From Prorocentrum cordatum (Eukaryota > Sar > Dinophyceae > Prorocentrales > Prorocentraceae), in NCBI GenBank assembly GCA_963575745.1, contig CAUYUJ010013869.1:264001-328000 (forward strand): DNA of 64,000 bases, given 5' to 3'. How positions within the stretch are numbered: position 1 is the first letter of the stretch; every line of letters begins with the position of its first letter. Positions 51,111 through 62,084 of this stretch are shown here, piece by piece. Position numbers and translations under genes: made by a program. The notes under the pieces are model-generated. The model saw only the letters and a list, made by a program, of their open reading frames with translations, did not search any database and was not told where the DNA came from.

Positions 51111-52678
51111 GAAAGCAATCTCCCTGGTACCGTCCGAGGAAATAAGAACTGCCAAGCTTTCAGCCTGCTCCTCTCGAGCAAGCAAATGGCTGACGTCGCC
51201 GAGTGGATTTCCAACTGAAAACGCCCTTGGACCAGAAATTCCAGGCTCAGAGTTCGACTCCTGATGGTGTCGGTAGCTGGTGTCGGCTACCGCGTGTACA
51301 CCACGATTTAGATTAGCATCTTACGTTTGTCTGACGTAAGATGGCCGTAAGACGATTCGATCTTACGTAAGACGAAAACGTCTTACGTAAGACGATTTTG
51401 TCTTACGTAAGATGGCCTGTGTCTTACGAACGTCTTACGTAAGACAAACGTAAGATGTCTGATTCAGAGGCTGTGAAAACGACCATCGGAGCGTCGAAAA
51501 AAAAAACACAGAGCTGCACGTGATTTTTATTGCCCTGGGCGAGCACAAAAACAACCAGGATCAGCAGAACGACAAACGCAAACCACCTGGAGCGGCCACG
51601 AACACCAGGGCCCACGAACGTCACAGACGCTCGGTGTTCTGAATCACGATGCACGCTCTCAAGGTCAGTACCCAAACCACACCAAGGCACACATCACAAA
51701 CATAAGTACAGGACGCCAACGTGACAAACCAGAGACGGATTCCATGCCAAACGCGTGCCTTGATCCCCAAAAAGCAAACCTCCCAAACAGCCCCAGGAAC
51801 ACGTTCGATGGTCGCATTCGCCTCAAAGAATTGACTGTTCGACTGTCTGACTGTAAACTGAATCAGATTCTCACTCTGCCTTCCTCCCCCGAGCGCATAC
51901 TACACATATGGTCACTATCGCTCCTGAACTTCCTCACCGTTCTATGCCTATCTCGTCATCTAGGTTGCCCACGCCTCCTCATCCTAGACCTCCCCGTCAC
52001 CCATCATATTCCTACACCGCATACATTTTTTTCATCATCATCATCTTAGTCGCGAGATCCACCCAACGTCGTCACACCGCTCCAAGGATCGAACCCCATG
52101 CTGCTTTATACGCTAAAGGTTTTACTGTTATGACGTAGCTTTGCGAATCTATGAAGCTTAAATATGGGGGTGGCTTAACATGTATGTGGTTTCATGTGCT
52201 AGGTATGGTGATCTAGCGGAGTCTGGCATGAGAAGGAGGATACGATATCGCATGCGTAGGAGGGCTGAGGGGCGTGGTACATGTGTTGATGTGGCAGAGC
52301 AACTGTGTCGGCTAGGAAGAATACGCGACCCTCTGTTACCTGCTGCGAAGCACGTGTCGACAGAAACGGCGTTCACTATCCGAATCTAGCGCTGGCCGTA
52401 CACTCGGCCCCAGATGCCCACGGGTAGCCATCCCGACTACTCCAAATCCGAGATTGTACTGGCGCGCAATCAACGAAGCGCCTAGCTGGAACATGCGCGG
52501 CCGAAAATTCGCACCCCCTTGCATGCGCGGCCTGATGCAGAGATTCTGAAGTCTTTCCGAGAAACCGAACTCAATCTGAATCTTCATCTTAAACTGAATC
52601 TGGAATCGAAGACACTGAACGCGAGTCTGACATGTCCAAACCTTGACTTCAGAATCTGACAAATGTGTTTGCAGCACC
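51111..52678. other. Intergenic region between two minus-strand genes
   Basis: Holds a TCTTACG palindrome array at 51319-51457, starting about 210 bp upstream of the nine-exon gene's ATG, and a CTGAATCT-like short repeat at 52565-52610. No coding sequence recognised. A promoter could lie here, but no motif can be assigned. Confidence 0.5.
51319..51457. repeat. TCTTACGTAAGA palindrome element, copy 2
   Basis: At least eight alternating TCTTACG and CGTAAGA half-sites. The outermost CATCTTACGTTTGTCT... and the final ...AGACAAACGTAAGATG are inverted copies of each other, so the whole array can fold. Confidence 0.85.
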
Positions 52679-55600
52679 CTATTGCAAGAGAGTCGCCCTG
52701 TACGCCAGGGCCGCGCTCTTGTCCAGGTCGTGCTCGCAAACGTGTTTCAAAATGTTTACGATCATTGCACTGTGCTTGCGGCTCTGGCTCTCACTCACCT
52801 GAATGTAGAGACGTGGACGATTGGCATCGTCCCGCGTGCAAATGTATGACACTTTCGTGCCGTATGTCACCGTCATCACCCCCAAGCTAGGATGATCGAG
52901 AGACCGAATGTTGCCAGCAGCAGCTTTGCGACCTTTGGAAGCAGCAGCTTGGGGACCTTTGGGAGCAGCAGCTTGGGGACCTTTGGGAGCAGCAGCTTTG
53001 CGACCTGTTGAAGCAGCAGCTTTGCGACCTGTTGGAGCAGCAGCTTTGCGACCTTTGGGGACAGCAGCTTCGCGACCTCTAGGGGCAGCAGCTTTGCGAC
53101 CTTCTGCAGCAGCATCTTTGCGATCAGCATCACTGCGCCCGCCCTTGCTGGCGTTCTTCATCTCCTTCATCATGGCCTGCGCGGGAGGGACGGCATTCCG
53201 GACAGTTTTGGGGGGCGAGAAGCAGAACCTGGAATGCAGAAGGGGTGCTGGGCCCATGACAAAACGAAATATCTTCGAGTGTCCAAGTTTCCGATCGGCG
53301 ATACGAATCAACCATGTGTATCATTCTCTTTCTTGCACATTCATTGTTTCGGTATGCGCTTGAACTCCTTCTGATCATCCATTCCCGCATCCTCCTCCCT
53401 CTCTCCATCACTCCTCCCTCCTTCCTCCCTCCTCCCCCCTCCCTATCTTCCATTATCCCTCCCTCCTCCTTTCATTCTACCCCCCCTCCGCTCTCCTCCA
53501 TCCCTCCACGTCCCTCCTGCCATGAGAGAGGGGCGGCGGTGGGGGGAGGAGAGAGGGGCAGGGGGAGGCAGGAGCGGAGTGGGAGGGGGGATGGCAAGGG
53601 ATGGAGGGGGGTGGAGGGAGAGAGAATGAAGGGGGGAGGCAGGGAGAATGGGAGATAGGGAGGGGGGGAGGGAGAAGGGAGGGAGGAGTGATGGAGAGAG
53701 GGAGGAGGGAGGAGTGATGGAGAGACGGGGGAGGAAAGGAAATCAACTGCCCCCCTCGAATCTTTCTTCCGTTGCGCAGCGAGCCTTGATAACAGACTTC
53801 TTCGCTGGCACGGGCTTCTGCTTGGCGGCGTACGCCAGGACGGCCTCGTCGTCGTCGCTGTCGAACAGGCTGTCGGGGGGGGCGGCCTTCGCACGGTCGC
53901 TGGTGTCGATCTCATCGCCTCTCTTCAGCCACTGAACGAACTCCTGGCCATCGGTCGAGAGAGAGAAAGGCGGCATCGATTAGAAGTACGAGTGGTGAAG
54001 ATAAGGCAAAGAGGGGATCGCACGTCATGCCATGCGTGGTTTCAGTGGCGTTTGGGTGACCTCATGAAATTCGGAACGCTTTGCACCTGGAAACTAATTC
54101 ATGGCATGTCGGGCCTCTGTGATCGGCAGGCCCTTTTGGGCCGTAAACTTTGGTTTTTGTAGCGAGGGGAGGACGAAGGCGAGGTGGAGGAGGGCGGGCA
54201 GGGGGAGGGGGGAGTGAGGCCAGGGATGGCCAGGAAGGATGGGGGAGGAGGGGGGCGGGAGCCGAAGAGGGAGAAGAGGGCATGTATTCCTCCTATTGTT
54301 CCTCCTCCTCATCCGAAATCATGCTCCTCCTCCTCCCCTCTCCTCCTCCTCCCTCCTCCCTCTCCTCCTTTTCCTCCACCTCCGCCTCCTCCTCCTCCTC
54401 CATCTCTTTACCATCATAAATCCTCTTCTTCGTCCTCATCCTCGCTCTCCTTGCGATGGAAATAGCACAGCGTGCGATCGAGTGACCACGGCGACGGCAG
54501 ATTGTTGACACATGCAAAACGACGGTGAAGTGACAACACGTGCTATGGCGATGTCATTGACGATGCACTTGTTTTGGCTACCCCAATTCAGCCAGAGAGC
54601 TTTAGACCTGTCCATCTAGGTGACAGTGCCAGCGCCGTCGTGCGACGGACCAAACGAGAAGACTAGCTAGACGTGCGCGTCGATCACTTCGTCCCGAAAG
54701 CAGCCCCAGCCTTGAGCCACCTTGCGAGCTCCAACATCTCCGCATCGCCGATCTCCGACACCTCACAGCCCTGCGGAACGATGGTCGGGCTGTCCGCGGC
54801 ATCGCCCTTCGGAGCGATGGTCGGGCTGTCCTTGGACGGCGCGCTGGCTGAGGACGACGTGCCGCGCCAACTGAAGGCAGCAGGCACTGGGACTTCTGGC
54901 AGAGGAACCTCTTCCTCTTCAGATGTCACCACGATCTCGAGGCGCGCTGACAGCCGACGGTTGCTCTTGCATCGTCGGGGAGGGCACTAATGCGGGGTCG
55001 GTGGGTCAAGTAAGGGCGCGGGGGTGCGCGAATTCTGGATCCGATTCCTCTGCGCCCCCCGCCCCTTTTCAACCGACCAGCCCACATACATAGAGGCTCT
55101 CTCCGAACAAAAGCATGAGCACCCATCAACCGCGAACGCCTGACCTGAACTGCGGGCGTGAACGGCTCTGGGATCGGCTTCGGCGTGTAGTCGGGCGAGC
55201 ACTTCTCGGCGGGGCTCTTGACCGTGATCCTGGCCTTCTTCCTCGGCGGCGAATCGTGGGCGTCTGTGGCCTTCTTGGGATCTGCGGGCGCCGCGGTAGC
55301 GAGTGGTGCGTCGTCGGAAGCGGATCCAGAATCTGCGGCCTTGTCGGGCTCGGCGTCATCGTCCTCGGGCTCCTCCTTGACGCTGTCAAACCCGTCAGGC
55401 GACGCAGCCTCGTCAAGCGGCACCGCCGCGCCGTCGTCCACCTCAGTGTCAGGCGGCACCGCCGCGACGTCGTCCACCTCAGTGTCCGATCCAGACGGCT
55501 CGTCTGCCCTCGGTGAAGCACAGCCATCGCTGAGCGAGAAGCTTCCCGACGGACACCCTTTGTCGAACCAGCGCTGCAAGGCAGGGCACGGCGCGCTCTT

Positions 55601-56301
55601 TGGGCGATGTCTGATGTCGAGCCCAGCTGGCGCCGCGGGCGCCGAGAGCGGAATCGGCTGCACGACATCGGCAGGGGCGCCGTCGGCGGAGGAGCTAGCG
55701 TCCATCGCGTGGGCGAGAGACGCAGGAGGCAGCATGTCTTCAAGAAGCGCACCCTTCATGGTGCGATTGGGCGTGCTTGCTGGAGAAGTTCGCCGAAACC
55801 TCGAATCGCGAAGCCAAAATGGCTATGGGCCAGGAGCAGTGGAGGATGGCGGGGAGGGAGTTTCGAACATCCAATGTTTGTTTTTGCTGCATATAAGAGT
55901 TTCGAGGGGACGATGACACCAGCGTTACTAAAAACGTATGGTGTTGCAGCCCTTCTGCTAGTACAAAAGCGTTTCGCTTGAGACACCCTGTCAGCGTTGT
56001 TTCTGGGAATCCTCTCACAAGGCACCCGATGAGGCTCACATGAGGTTTAGAAAATGCACCTCTCCTTGATCGGGGGGGGGCGATGAGACGCATGAGAAAA
56101 ACGTAGCATATATTGGACGAGCCTTGAACTGAGGGGCATGAGAGGGGGGCGAGCCAGACGGGAACATCGAAGGACAGCGGCGCATTGCGCGGCAGGCGAA
56201 TGAGAGAAGCAGCTCGGGAGAGGGGGAGGGCAAAGAAAAGGGGTTGCGGGATGTGATGGGAACCCTCGGGTCGATGTGTCCATAGAAAGAGAAGGGGGGG
56301 G

Positions 56302-56342
<41 letters not shown>

Positions 56343-59300
56343 GTGTGGCTGGCAGGGTGACGCTCCTCGTAGTCGTCGCCCACGCTGTCCAGCGGGTTGT
56401 CCTCGATCGGCACGCCCTCCTCGACGTCGTCCTCGTTGTCGTCCTCGTGCGTCGAAACGTCCGAGGCCCCCTCGTACACGGCCTCCCCCTCCTCGGCGTC
56501 CGCGCCTGCAGGAGAGAGCGCGGCGGGCGGGGGATTGAGGCGAGGAGGATGACGTGGAGGAGGGGAGATGATGAGGTTGGAGGAAGGGGGGAGGGAGGAG
56601 GCGGGAGGAGGAGCATGGATGCGGGGGGAGGAGGACGGGAGAGGGGGGGAGGCGGGGCTGGAGAAAAGAAGGAGAGGAGAGGGTTTGGTGTTCCTCCTCC
56701 CCCTCACCTCGTTCATCGCACCCTCTCCAATCACCAACATCCTCCTCCTCCTCCTCATCATCATCACCATCACCATCATCATCATCACCATCATCATCAT
56801 CCCTCCTCATCATCCCCTCTCCTCATCATCATCTTCATCTTCCTCCCTCTTCATACCCATCTTCCACCATGTCATCTGACCACTATGATCATCCCCACAC
56901 GCGCCTTCGATAGGAACGATATCGCGCCCTGGCATCACCGCCTCCTCGCGTAAGGGCTCGGGCCGCCGCTGCCTGGCGGAGGAGGGGGATGCGTGCAAGT
57001 GGAGGATCATAAAGGGGAACATTTTGACTCCTCTGCCCTCCTACTCCTCCCCCAGACCGCCCTCCCCCTCTCCTCATCATGTGTCCAACCACCGCTACAT
57101 TGTTGACATCTTACGCTTATATTGCGTAATATGTTCGTAAGATTGTTTATCTTACGAACATCTTACGTAAGACGTTCGTAAGATTGGGTGTGTCTTACGT
57201 TAATACATAACGTAAGACGCTCGTCATATTGGGCGTATCTTACGTTAATCTAACGTAAGACGATCGTAAGATCACGCAGGTGGCACGGAGGGAACGGACG
57301 AAATACACACATCCCACCCATTATCCTTGCCCGTCTCCTTCCTGATCTCTTCCTCCCCCCCTTTCGTCCTGCAAAATCATCCTCCCCCCTGACCTCATCC
57401 TCCTCCTCCTGCTCCTCCTCATCCTCCTGCTCTTCGCACCCTCCTCCCCAATTCGATCAAACGCTCATCGCGGCGTCGTCGACCACGCCTGTGGAGCTCT
57501 CCGTCGGGCGGCACGCCCATGAGGTGCAAGAAGTACTCCATGGTGCTCCTCTGCGAGTCCGTGAGCGAATACATCGCCTCGAGGGGAAGCGTGGGGGGGC
57601 ACAGGAGGGCGGGGAGAGCATGAATGGTATTGCATTGCGAGGAAGCCTCGAACGGTAGCCATTTCTTTCTAACAGAACGCAACATTAGTGCAATATGATT
57701 GCTTCCGATCTGGATGAGTTCATCGTGAGCAAGTCTCGGTGGGAAGCCCATCATCCTCATCCTCATCAGCCGTATCCCTACTGTTGACCCCCTCCCACAT
57801 CCCTACCGTTGACATCCGCCCTACCGTGCTCTCCTTCCCCCCCGACCTCCTACCGCCGTGCCCTCCCATCTCCTCCTAGTCTTGCCCCCCTCTCGCCTTG
57901 TCATATCCTTTGCCTGTAACCCTCCTCCATTCTTGCAATCCTCCCTTGCGACCCTCCTCCCTTCCTTCTCTGCGCGCCATACCCCTGCCCTGGAGCCTGT
58001 CTCCGCCGCTCGGGGCTGTCGCGCACCCTGCGGAGATGTTTCATCATGGTCATGATTTTGTCGGCCAAGCTGCCCGATCTGGCCTCGGGCGTGCCGTGGG
58101 GTTCCGTGCTCGCCCGCGGGTACCTTGTGGCGAGGGGGGGGGGTGGAAGCCTCACGAAAGTCAGACGCTATACTTTCGTAAGACTGCATTTGTCTTACGC
58201 CTATCTTAAATCAGATTGTCGTAAGATATCTTACGTCCGTCTGACGTAAGATGTTCGTAAGACTATGTGCGTCTTACGTAAATCTTACGTACAAGACTCG
58301 TAAGATATCTTACGTCCGTCTGACGTAAGATGTCCGTAAGACTAAGTGCGTCTTACGCAAATCTTACGTAAGCAACTCGTAAGATATCTTACGCCCGTCT
58401 GACGTAAGATGTTTGTAAGATCTGGAACGTCTTACGTTTACCTTACGTAAGATGTTCGTAAGATCGCAGTTGTCGTGCTGATGACGTGGGGGGAGGACGG
58501 AGGACGCGGAGGGAGGATGGAGGACGTGGAGGGAGGGGGGGGGGCGTGTGGGAACCAACAGGTGAGGAGGGCGAGGGGGGGAAGACGAGGAGGATAGAGA
58601 AAACGAATGTGCGTTGTGCCTAGACGAGAACAGCATTTCAAGTAACATGTCATATCGCAAGGACTCAAACGAATTTGCGCGGCGCCAAGGCGATATCACC
58701 ATTTTGAATCACATGCCCCTCGATAAGCGTAGCAGTCTTTTCTCGCGCCCTCCTGATCCTCCCTCCTCCCACATCCTCCCTCATCCCTCTCCCTCCTCCC
58801 ACGTCCTACCTCTTCCATGCATCTCAGCATACCCCCTCCTCATGCGCCTCCCCTTCCTCCAGAACACGTCCTCCAATCTCCTCCTATTATCCCTCTTATC
58901 TGCCTCCTTGGAGGGAGGAAGGGGCACTTGCGCAGCACCTGCAAGACCGCATCCCGCATGCTGCCCCAGCGGCACTCCACCGTCGGGAGGGCCTTCAGGA
59001 GAAGCTCGACCTCGGGAGATGTGAGGATGGCGCGGAAAGATGGGGGAGGAGGAGGAGGCGGGGGCTAGTGGAGAAGGGGGGAGGAGGGATGAGGAGGGAC
59101 GGAGGTTTAGGGTGAAGGAGGGAAGAGGTTTGAGAAGGGAGGAGGAGGACGGGAGGAGGTGGGAGGAGGAGAAAGGATTTAGGAGAAGTGAGGAGGAGGA
59201 GGGAGGACGAGGAGAAGAATTGAGGAATGTGTAACTCACCAGAACACAGCTAGAGTCCACAACTCTCCCCTTTGCCCCCTCCCACCAAGCTGGCGTTCTT

Positions 59301-60527
59301 GCAGAACGAGGCGGCATGGACGGCCTTGTCCCTCGTCAGGTGGTCGTACCATCCGAGTTCGAAGGCCCCGCGCGTCCCGTTCTGCTCGATCATTTCCTCG
59401 AACCTCGAGCCCAGGTCGTCGTGGTCCACGCGCGGGGTCGGGACCCGCACGGGGGGGGGGGCGGCCTCCGATGGCTGGCCATCGCTGGGGCACTAAAGAG
59501 GGCCTCTGGGCCCTCAAAAATCCTGGGCACAAATGGCTCACCCCGACGGTCACGAAGGGAGGGGCGGCACCGCAGAATGAGCGTTAGGAAAAGGGAGTGG
59601 AGGGGCGGGCATGGAGGGGTGAAAGGGTGGAAAGAGGAAGGGACATGAGGGGTATATAGTTTAAACTAGATTTGGTGCGGGTGGAGAGAGGGAAGCTGAG
59701 GAGGATGAAGAGGAGGAGGAGGAGAAGGACGAGAAGGATGAGGATGATGATAAGGAGTGATGATGTGGATGCGGAGAAGGAGGGGGGAGGAGGAGGAGTC
59801 AGGAGGATAATGAATGAGTGAGGATGAGGAGGAGTAAGGGAGGATGAGTCAGGAGGAATCAGAGTAACATATGAAATGTTTTTTGTTACGAAAAGCGCGC
59901 GACCTGGCTCAACGGCCTGGTCCTGGCGGAAATCGCGGTGGAGCCACCAGCGGCATGTTCTCGTGATCCGAGGGCAGCAGCACGCCGTGATCGTACAGGT
60001 GCGAGTACCAGCAAAACCTCTGGGACAGATAAGGAGGATTGCGTTCTCAGAGGAGGGGATGGAACAAGAAGGAGGCCCGAACGGGGAACCCGACTGGCCA
60101 CTCTCCCTCGGGCGTCCTGAAGATCATGAGCACGGCCGACGGGTCGTGGAGGCCCATCCTCTGGGACGGACGCCAGGTCGGAATGAACCAGACCTCGGGG
60201 ACGTCTCGGAACGGCACGAAGTGCCAGTATCGAGGAACGATCCCTGGCTGCGGCAACTCCAGCCTGTGCGGCGCCCACGACGGCAACGGCGAGCGCCCAC
60301 AAGGCGGGAGGCATGGCGGCGGCGGCGGCGGGCGCCGCTCCCCACCGACGATCTCCTCTCCCACAACGTCCGTCCCCTCGAGCTCGATCCCGACGCGCGG
60401 GTCTTGCTCCCCTGGACGGTCGATGTCGAGACCGTCGGGGGGAGCGACGGCGCGGTTCGCCACCACAGGTGGCGTTCCGTCCGCCGACCAGTCCACGAGG
60501 AGATCCATCTCCTTGAGCCAAAGCTGG
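52679..60527 (-). CDS. Multi-exon gene with GRKAAA repeats, unknown function (5' incomplete)
   Basis: Exons (minus): 60523-60090, 60017-59948, 59465-59286, 59010-58928, 58123-58027, 57577-57489, 56972-56905, 56505-56362, 55779-55145, 54965-54711, 53943-53785, 53176-52679 (TAG). All junctions keep phase, giving 903 codons plus stop. Donors include GT and GC; most acceptors are AG|G. Earlier exons near 60690-60930 (KPEAKNKKADKDDKM; DTDSDKDEKM) are likely but not joined. Notable parts: VLMIFRTPEGEWPVGF, GSRFEEMIEQNGTRGAFELG, a long acidic Ser/Pro/Asp-rich region with PPRKKARITVKS, and a final exon with eight octapeptides of the type PKGRKAAA before SLGVMTVTYGTKVSYICTRD. No known domain. A DinoSL-like sequence lies 5' of the exon at 55779, so this may be two genes, the second starting at ATG 55759 (MKGALLEDMLPPASLAHAMD). 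Confidence 0.55.
52900..53125 (-). repeat. In-frame 24-bp coding repeat (GRKAAA octapeptide)
   Basis: Eight units on the minus strand encode EGRKAAA, RGREAAV, KGRKAAA, TGRKAAA (twice), KGPQAAA (twice) and KGRKAAA, each preceded by P, S or A. At DNA level each unit is about 24 bp around GGTCGCAAAGCTGCTGC. Confidence 0.85.
55812..55836 (-). other. DinoSL-like relict
   Basis: On the minus strand CCATAGCCATTTTGGCT matches the first 17 nt after the variable base of the DinoSL at 16 positions, then diverges (TCGC instead of CAAG). It lies 53 nt upstream of ATG 55759. Such relicts mark retrocopied mRNAs in dinoflagellates. Confidence 0.5.
56304..56342. repeat. (GA)n microsatellite
   Basis: About 17 GA dinucleotides on the plus strand, inside an intron. 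Confidence 0.9.
57108..57273. repeat. TCTTACGTAAGA palindrome element, copy 3
   Basis: Alternating TCTTACG, ATGTTCGTAAGA and CGTAAGAC half-sites, in the intron between exons 57577-57489 and 56972-56905. Confidence 0.8.
58151..58466. repeat. TCTTACGTAAGA palindrome element, copy 4 (tandem)
   Basis: Longest array. A unit of about 75 bp (GATATCTTACGTCCGTCTGA then CGTAAGATGT.CGTAAGACTA) is repeated about three times in tandem. Lies in the intron 5' of exon 58123-58027. Confidence 0.85.
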
Positions 60528-60924
60528 CTGGAGGGGGAGGGAGGATGATGTTGATGGTGTTGGTGGCGGTGAATGGTGACAGCGGCGTTGATGATCACTC
60601 TCCCTCTTCTCCTCGTCGTCCTCCTCATCCGTCTCCACCTCTTCTTCCTCCCCCTCCTCCTCCTGATAGTCCTCTTCCGCTGCTTCCCCCCTCACCCATC
60701 TTGTCGTCTTTATCCGCCTTCTTATTTTTTGCCTCAGGCTTCCCCTTTTCGGCTTCCTCGTCCTTCTCCACCTCCCCTTCCTCTCCCCTCCTCCTCCTCC
60801 TCCCCCTCCTCCTCCTCGATCCTCCTCCTCCTCCCCCTCCGCTTCACCCTCTCACCCATCTTCTCGTCTTTATCCGAATCAGTATCCTTTGTGTCACGCT
60901 TCTCCCTCCCTCTCCCCCAAGGAA

Positions 60925-61260
60925 AGGTTACGGCGGGGTGACGGGCGGTGCCCAAGCCGACGCGGCAAGGCTCTCTGAGAGGCCCAAGCAGCACAGAATT
61001 TCGAAGCGAATCCAGCGTTGCGACGTCTCACAGAGAAAAGGAGTCAAGATGGGGACGGGGGGTGAGCCGAACCGACCCACTTGGGCCACTCAAAGGGGCC
61101 CAGGACCACGCGGCAAAGAACCTCGAGGCGGATCCAACACGGGGACGACTGCACGTGGGAGGGGTCAGGGCTGAGGGCAGGTTGGAGACCCAGGGCCCTG
61201 GACGGGGCCCAGGGCCTTGGATGGAGAATTTCGATGCACATCCAGCGTGGTGACTTCTGG
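60925..61260. repeat. Dispersed repeat R6, copy 2
   Basis: GGGTGACGGGCGGTGCCCAA, CCGACGCGGCAAGG, CTGAGAGGCCCAAG and repeated TTTCGA.GC..ATCCAGCGT..CGAC phrases match 41780-42110. Confidence 0.45.
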
Positions 61261-61489
61261 AATAGGGGGAGGGGGTGGTGGGGTGGTCTACGTCTGACTG
61301 TTCCTCGATCCTGGCATCCTCATCAACTGCGATCTGCGAAAATTGCGATCCTCGATCCTGGCATCCTCATCAACTGCGAACTGCGAGAACTGTGTCTGAC
61401 TGTTCCTCGATCCTGGCATCTTCATCTTTGCGAACGTTGTGGACTTAGACCTAACCCCTACATCATCGAACTACCTCTAAATCCTCAAA

Positions 61490-61690
61490 CATGCATTGCT
61501 TCCATCGCATACATCATACATCGTACATCAAAACATTATACATCATACATCATACAGCATACAGCATACATAAGACGTGCTAGACCATACGCCATTCACG
61601 CATACAGCATATATCAACCTTCCTACACCATACATCACACCGCATACATCATGCATCGTGCCTCATACATCATACATCATACATCATACA
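61490..61690. repeat. CATACATCATACAT tandem repeat
   Basis: About 20 degenerate units of CATACATCATACAGCA type. Confidence 0.85.
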
Positions 61691-61715
61691 TGAGGGAAGC
61701 CTAAGAACATAGCCA

Positions 61716-61790
61716 TCTTACGACTGATCTTACGTAAGATCGTCGTAAGATGGGTACTCTTTATGTTGGAAAAACACATCTTACGTAAGA
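61716..61790. repeat. TCTTACGTAAGA palindrome element, copy 5
   Basis: Three TCTTACG/CGTAAGA inverted pairs, including GATCTTACGTAAGATC and CATCTTACGTAAGATG. Confidence 0.8.
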
Positions 61791-61799
61791 TGGGGTGGC

Positions 61800-61980
61800 G
61801 GCCTCCCAAAACAGACCGTCGCCGATCGGTCGCTACCGGTCGCGACCGGTAGCGGTTACCGATCGCGACCGGTCGCGACCGGTCGCGACCGGTAGTCGTT
61901 ACCGAAATTGGAAGCAAAAAACGAAACGACCGGTAGCGGCTTTCGCTACCGAAATTTTTCGGTAGCGCATGATCTGGGCA
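61800..61980. repeat. CGGTCGCGACCG palindromic repeat, copy 2 (inverted)
   Basis: Several overlapping GACCGGTCGCGACCGGT palindromes, ending GGTAGCGCATGATCTGGGCA, the reverse complement of the start of the copy at 40645. Confidence 0.65.
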
Positions 61981-62084
61981 GGTAAACAGTATTTCTAGTT
62001 CGCGCGCGCGGGGCGGCCCCTAGGAGTCCCCGGGCGAAAAGTACCCCGGCAGGTCCCCGGGAGGGTGGGGGCCAGAGATGCCGG

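Noticed and set aside
57651-57665. Third DinoSL relict (GGTAGCCATTT)
   Set aside because: Only about 10 nt match, within chance expectation for the window.
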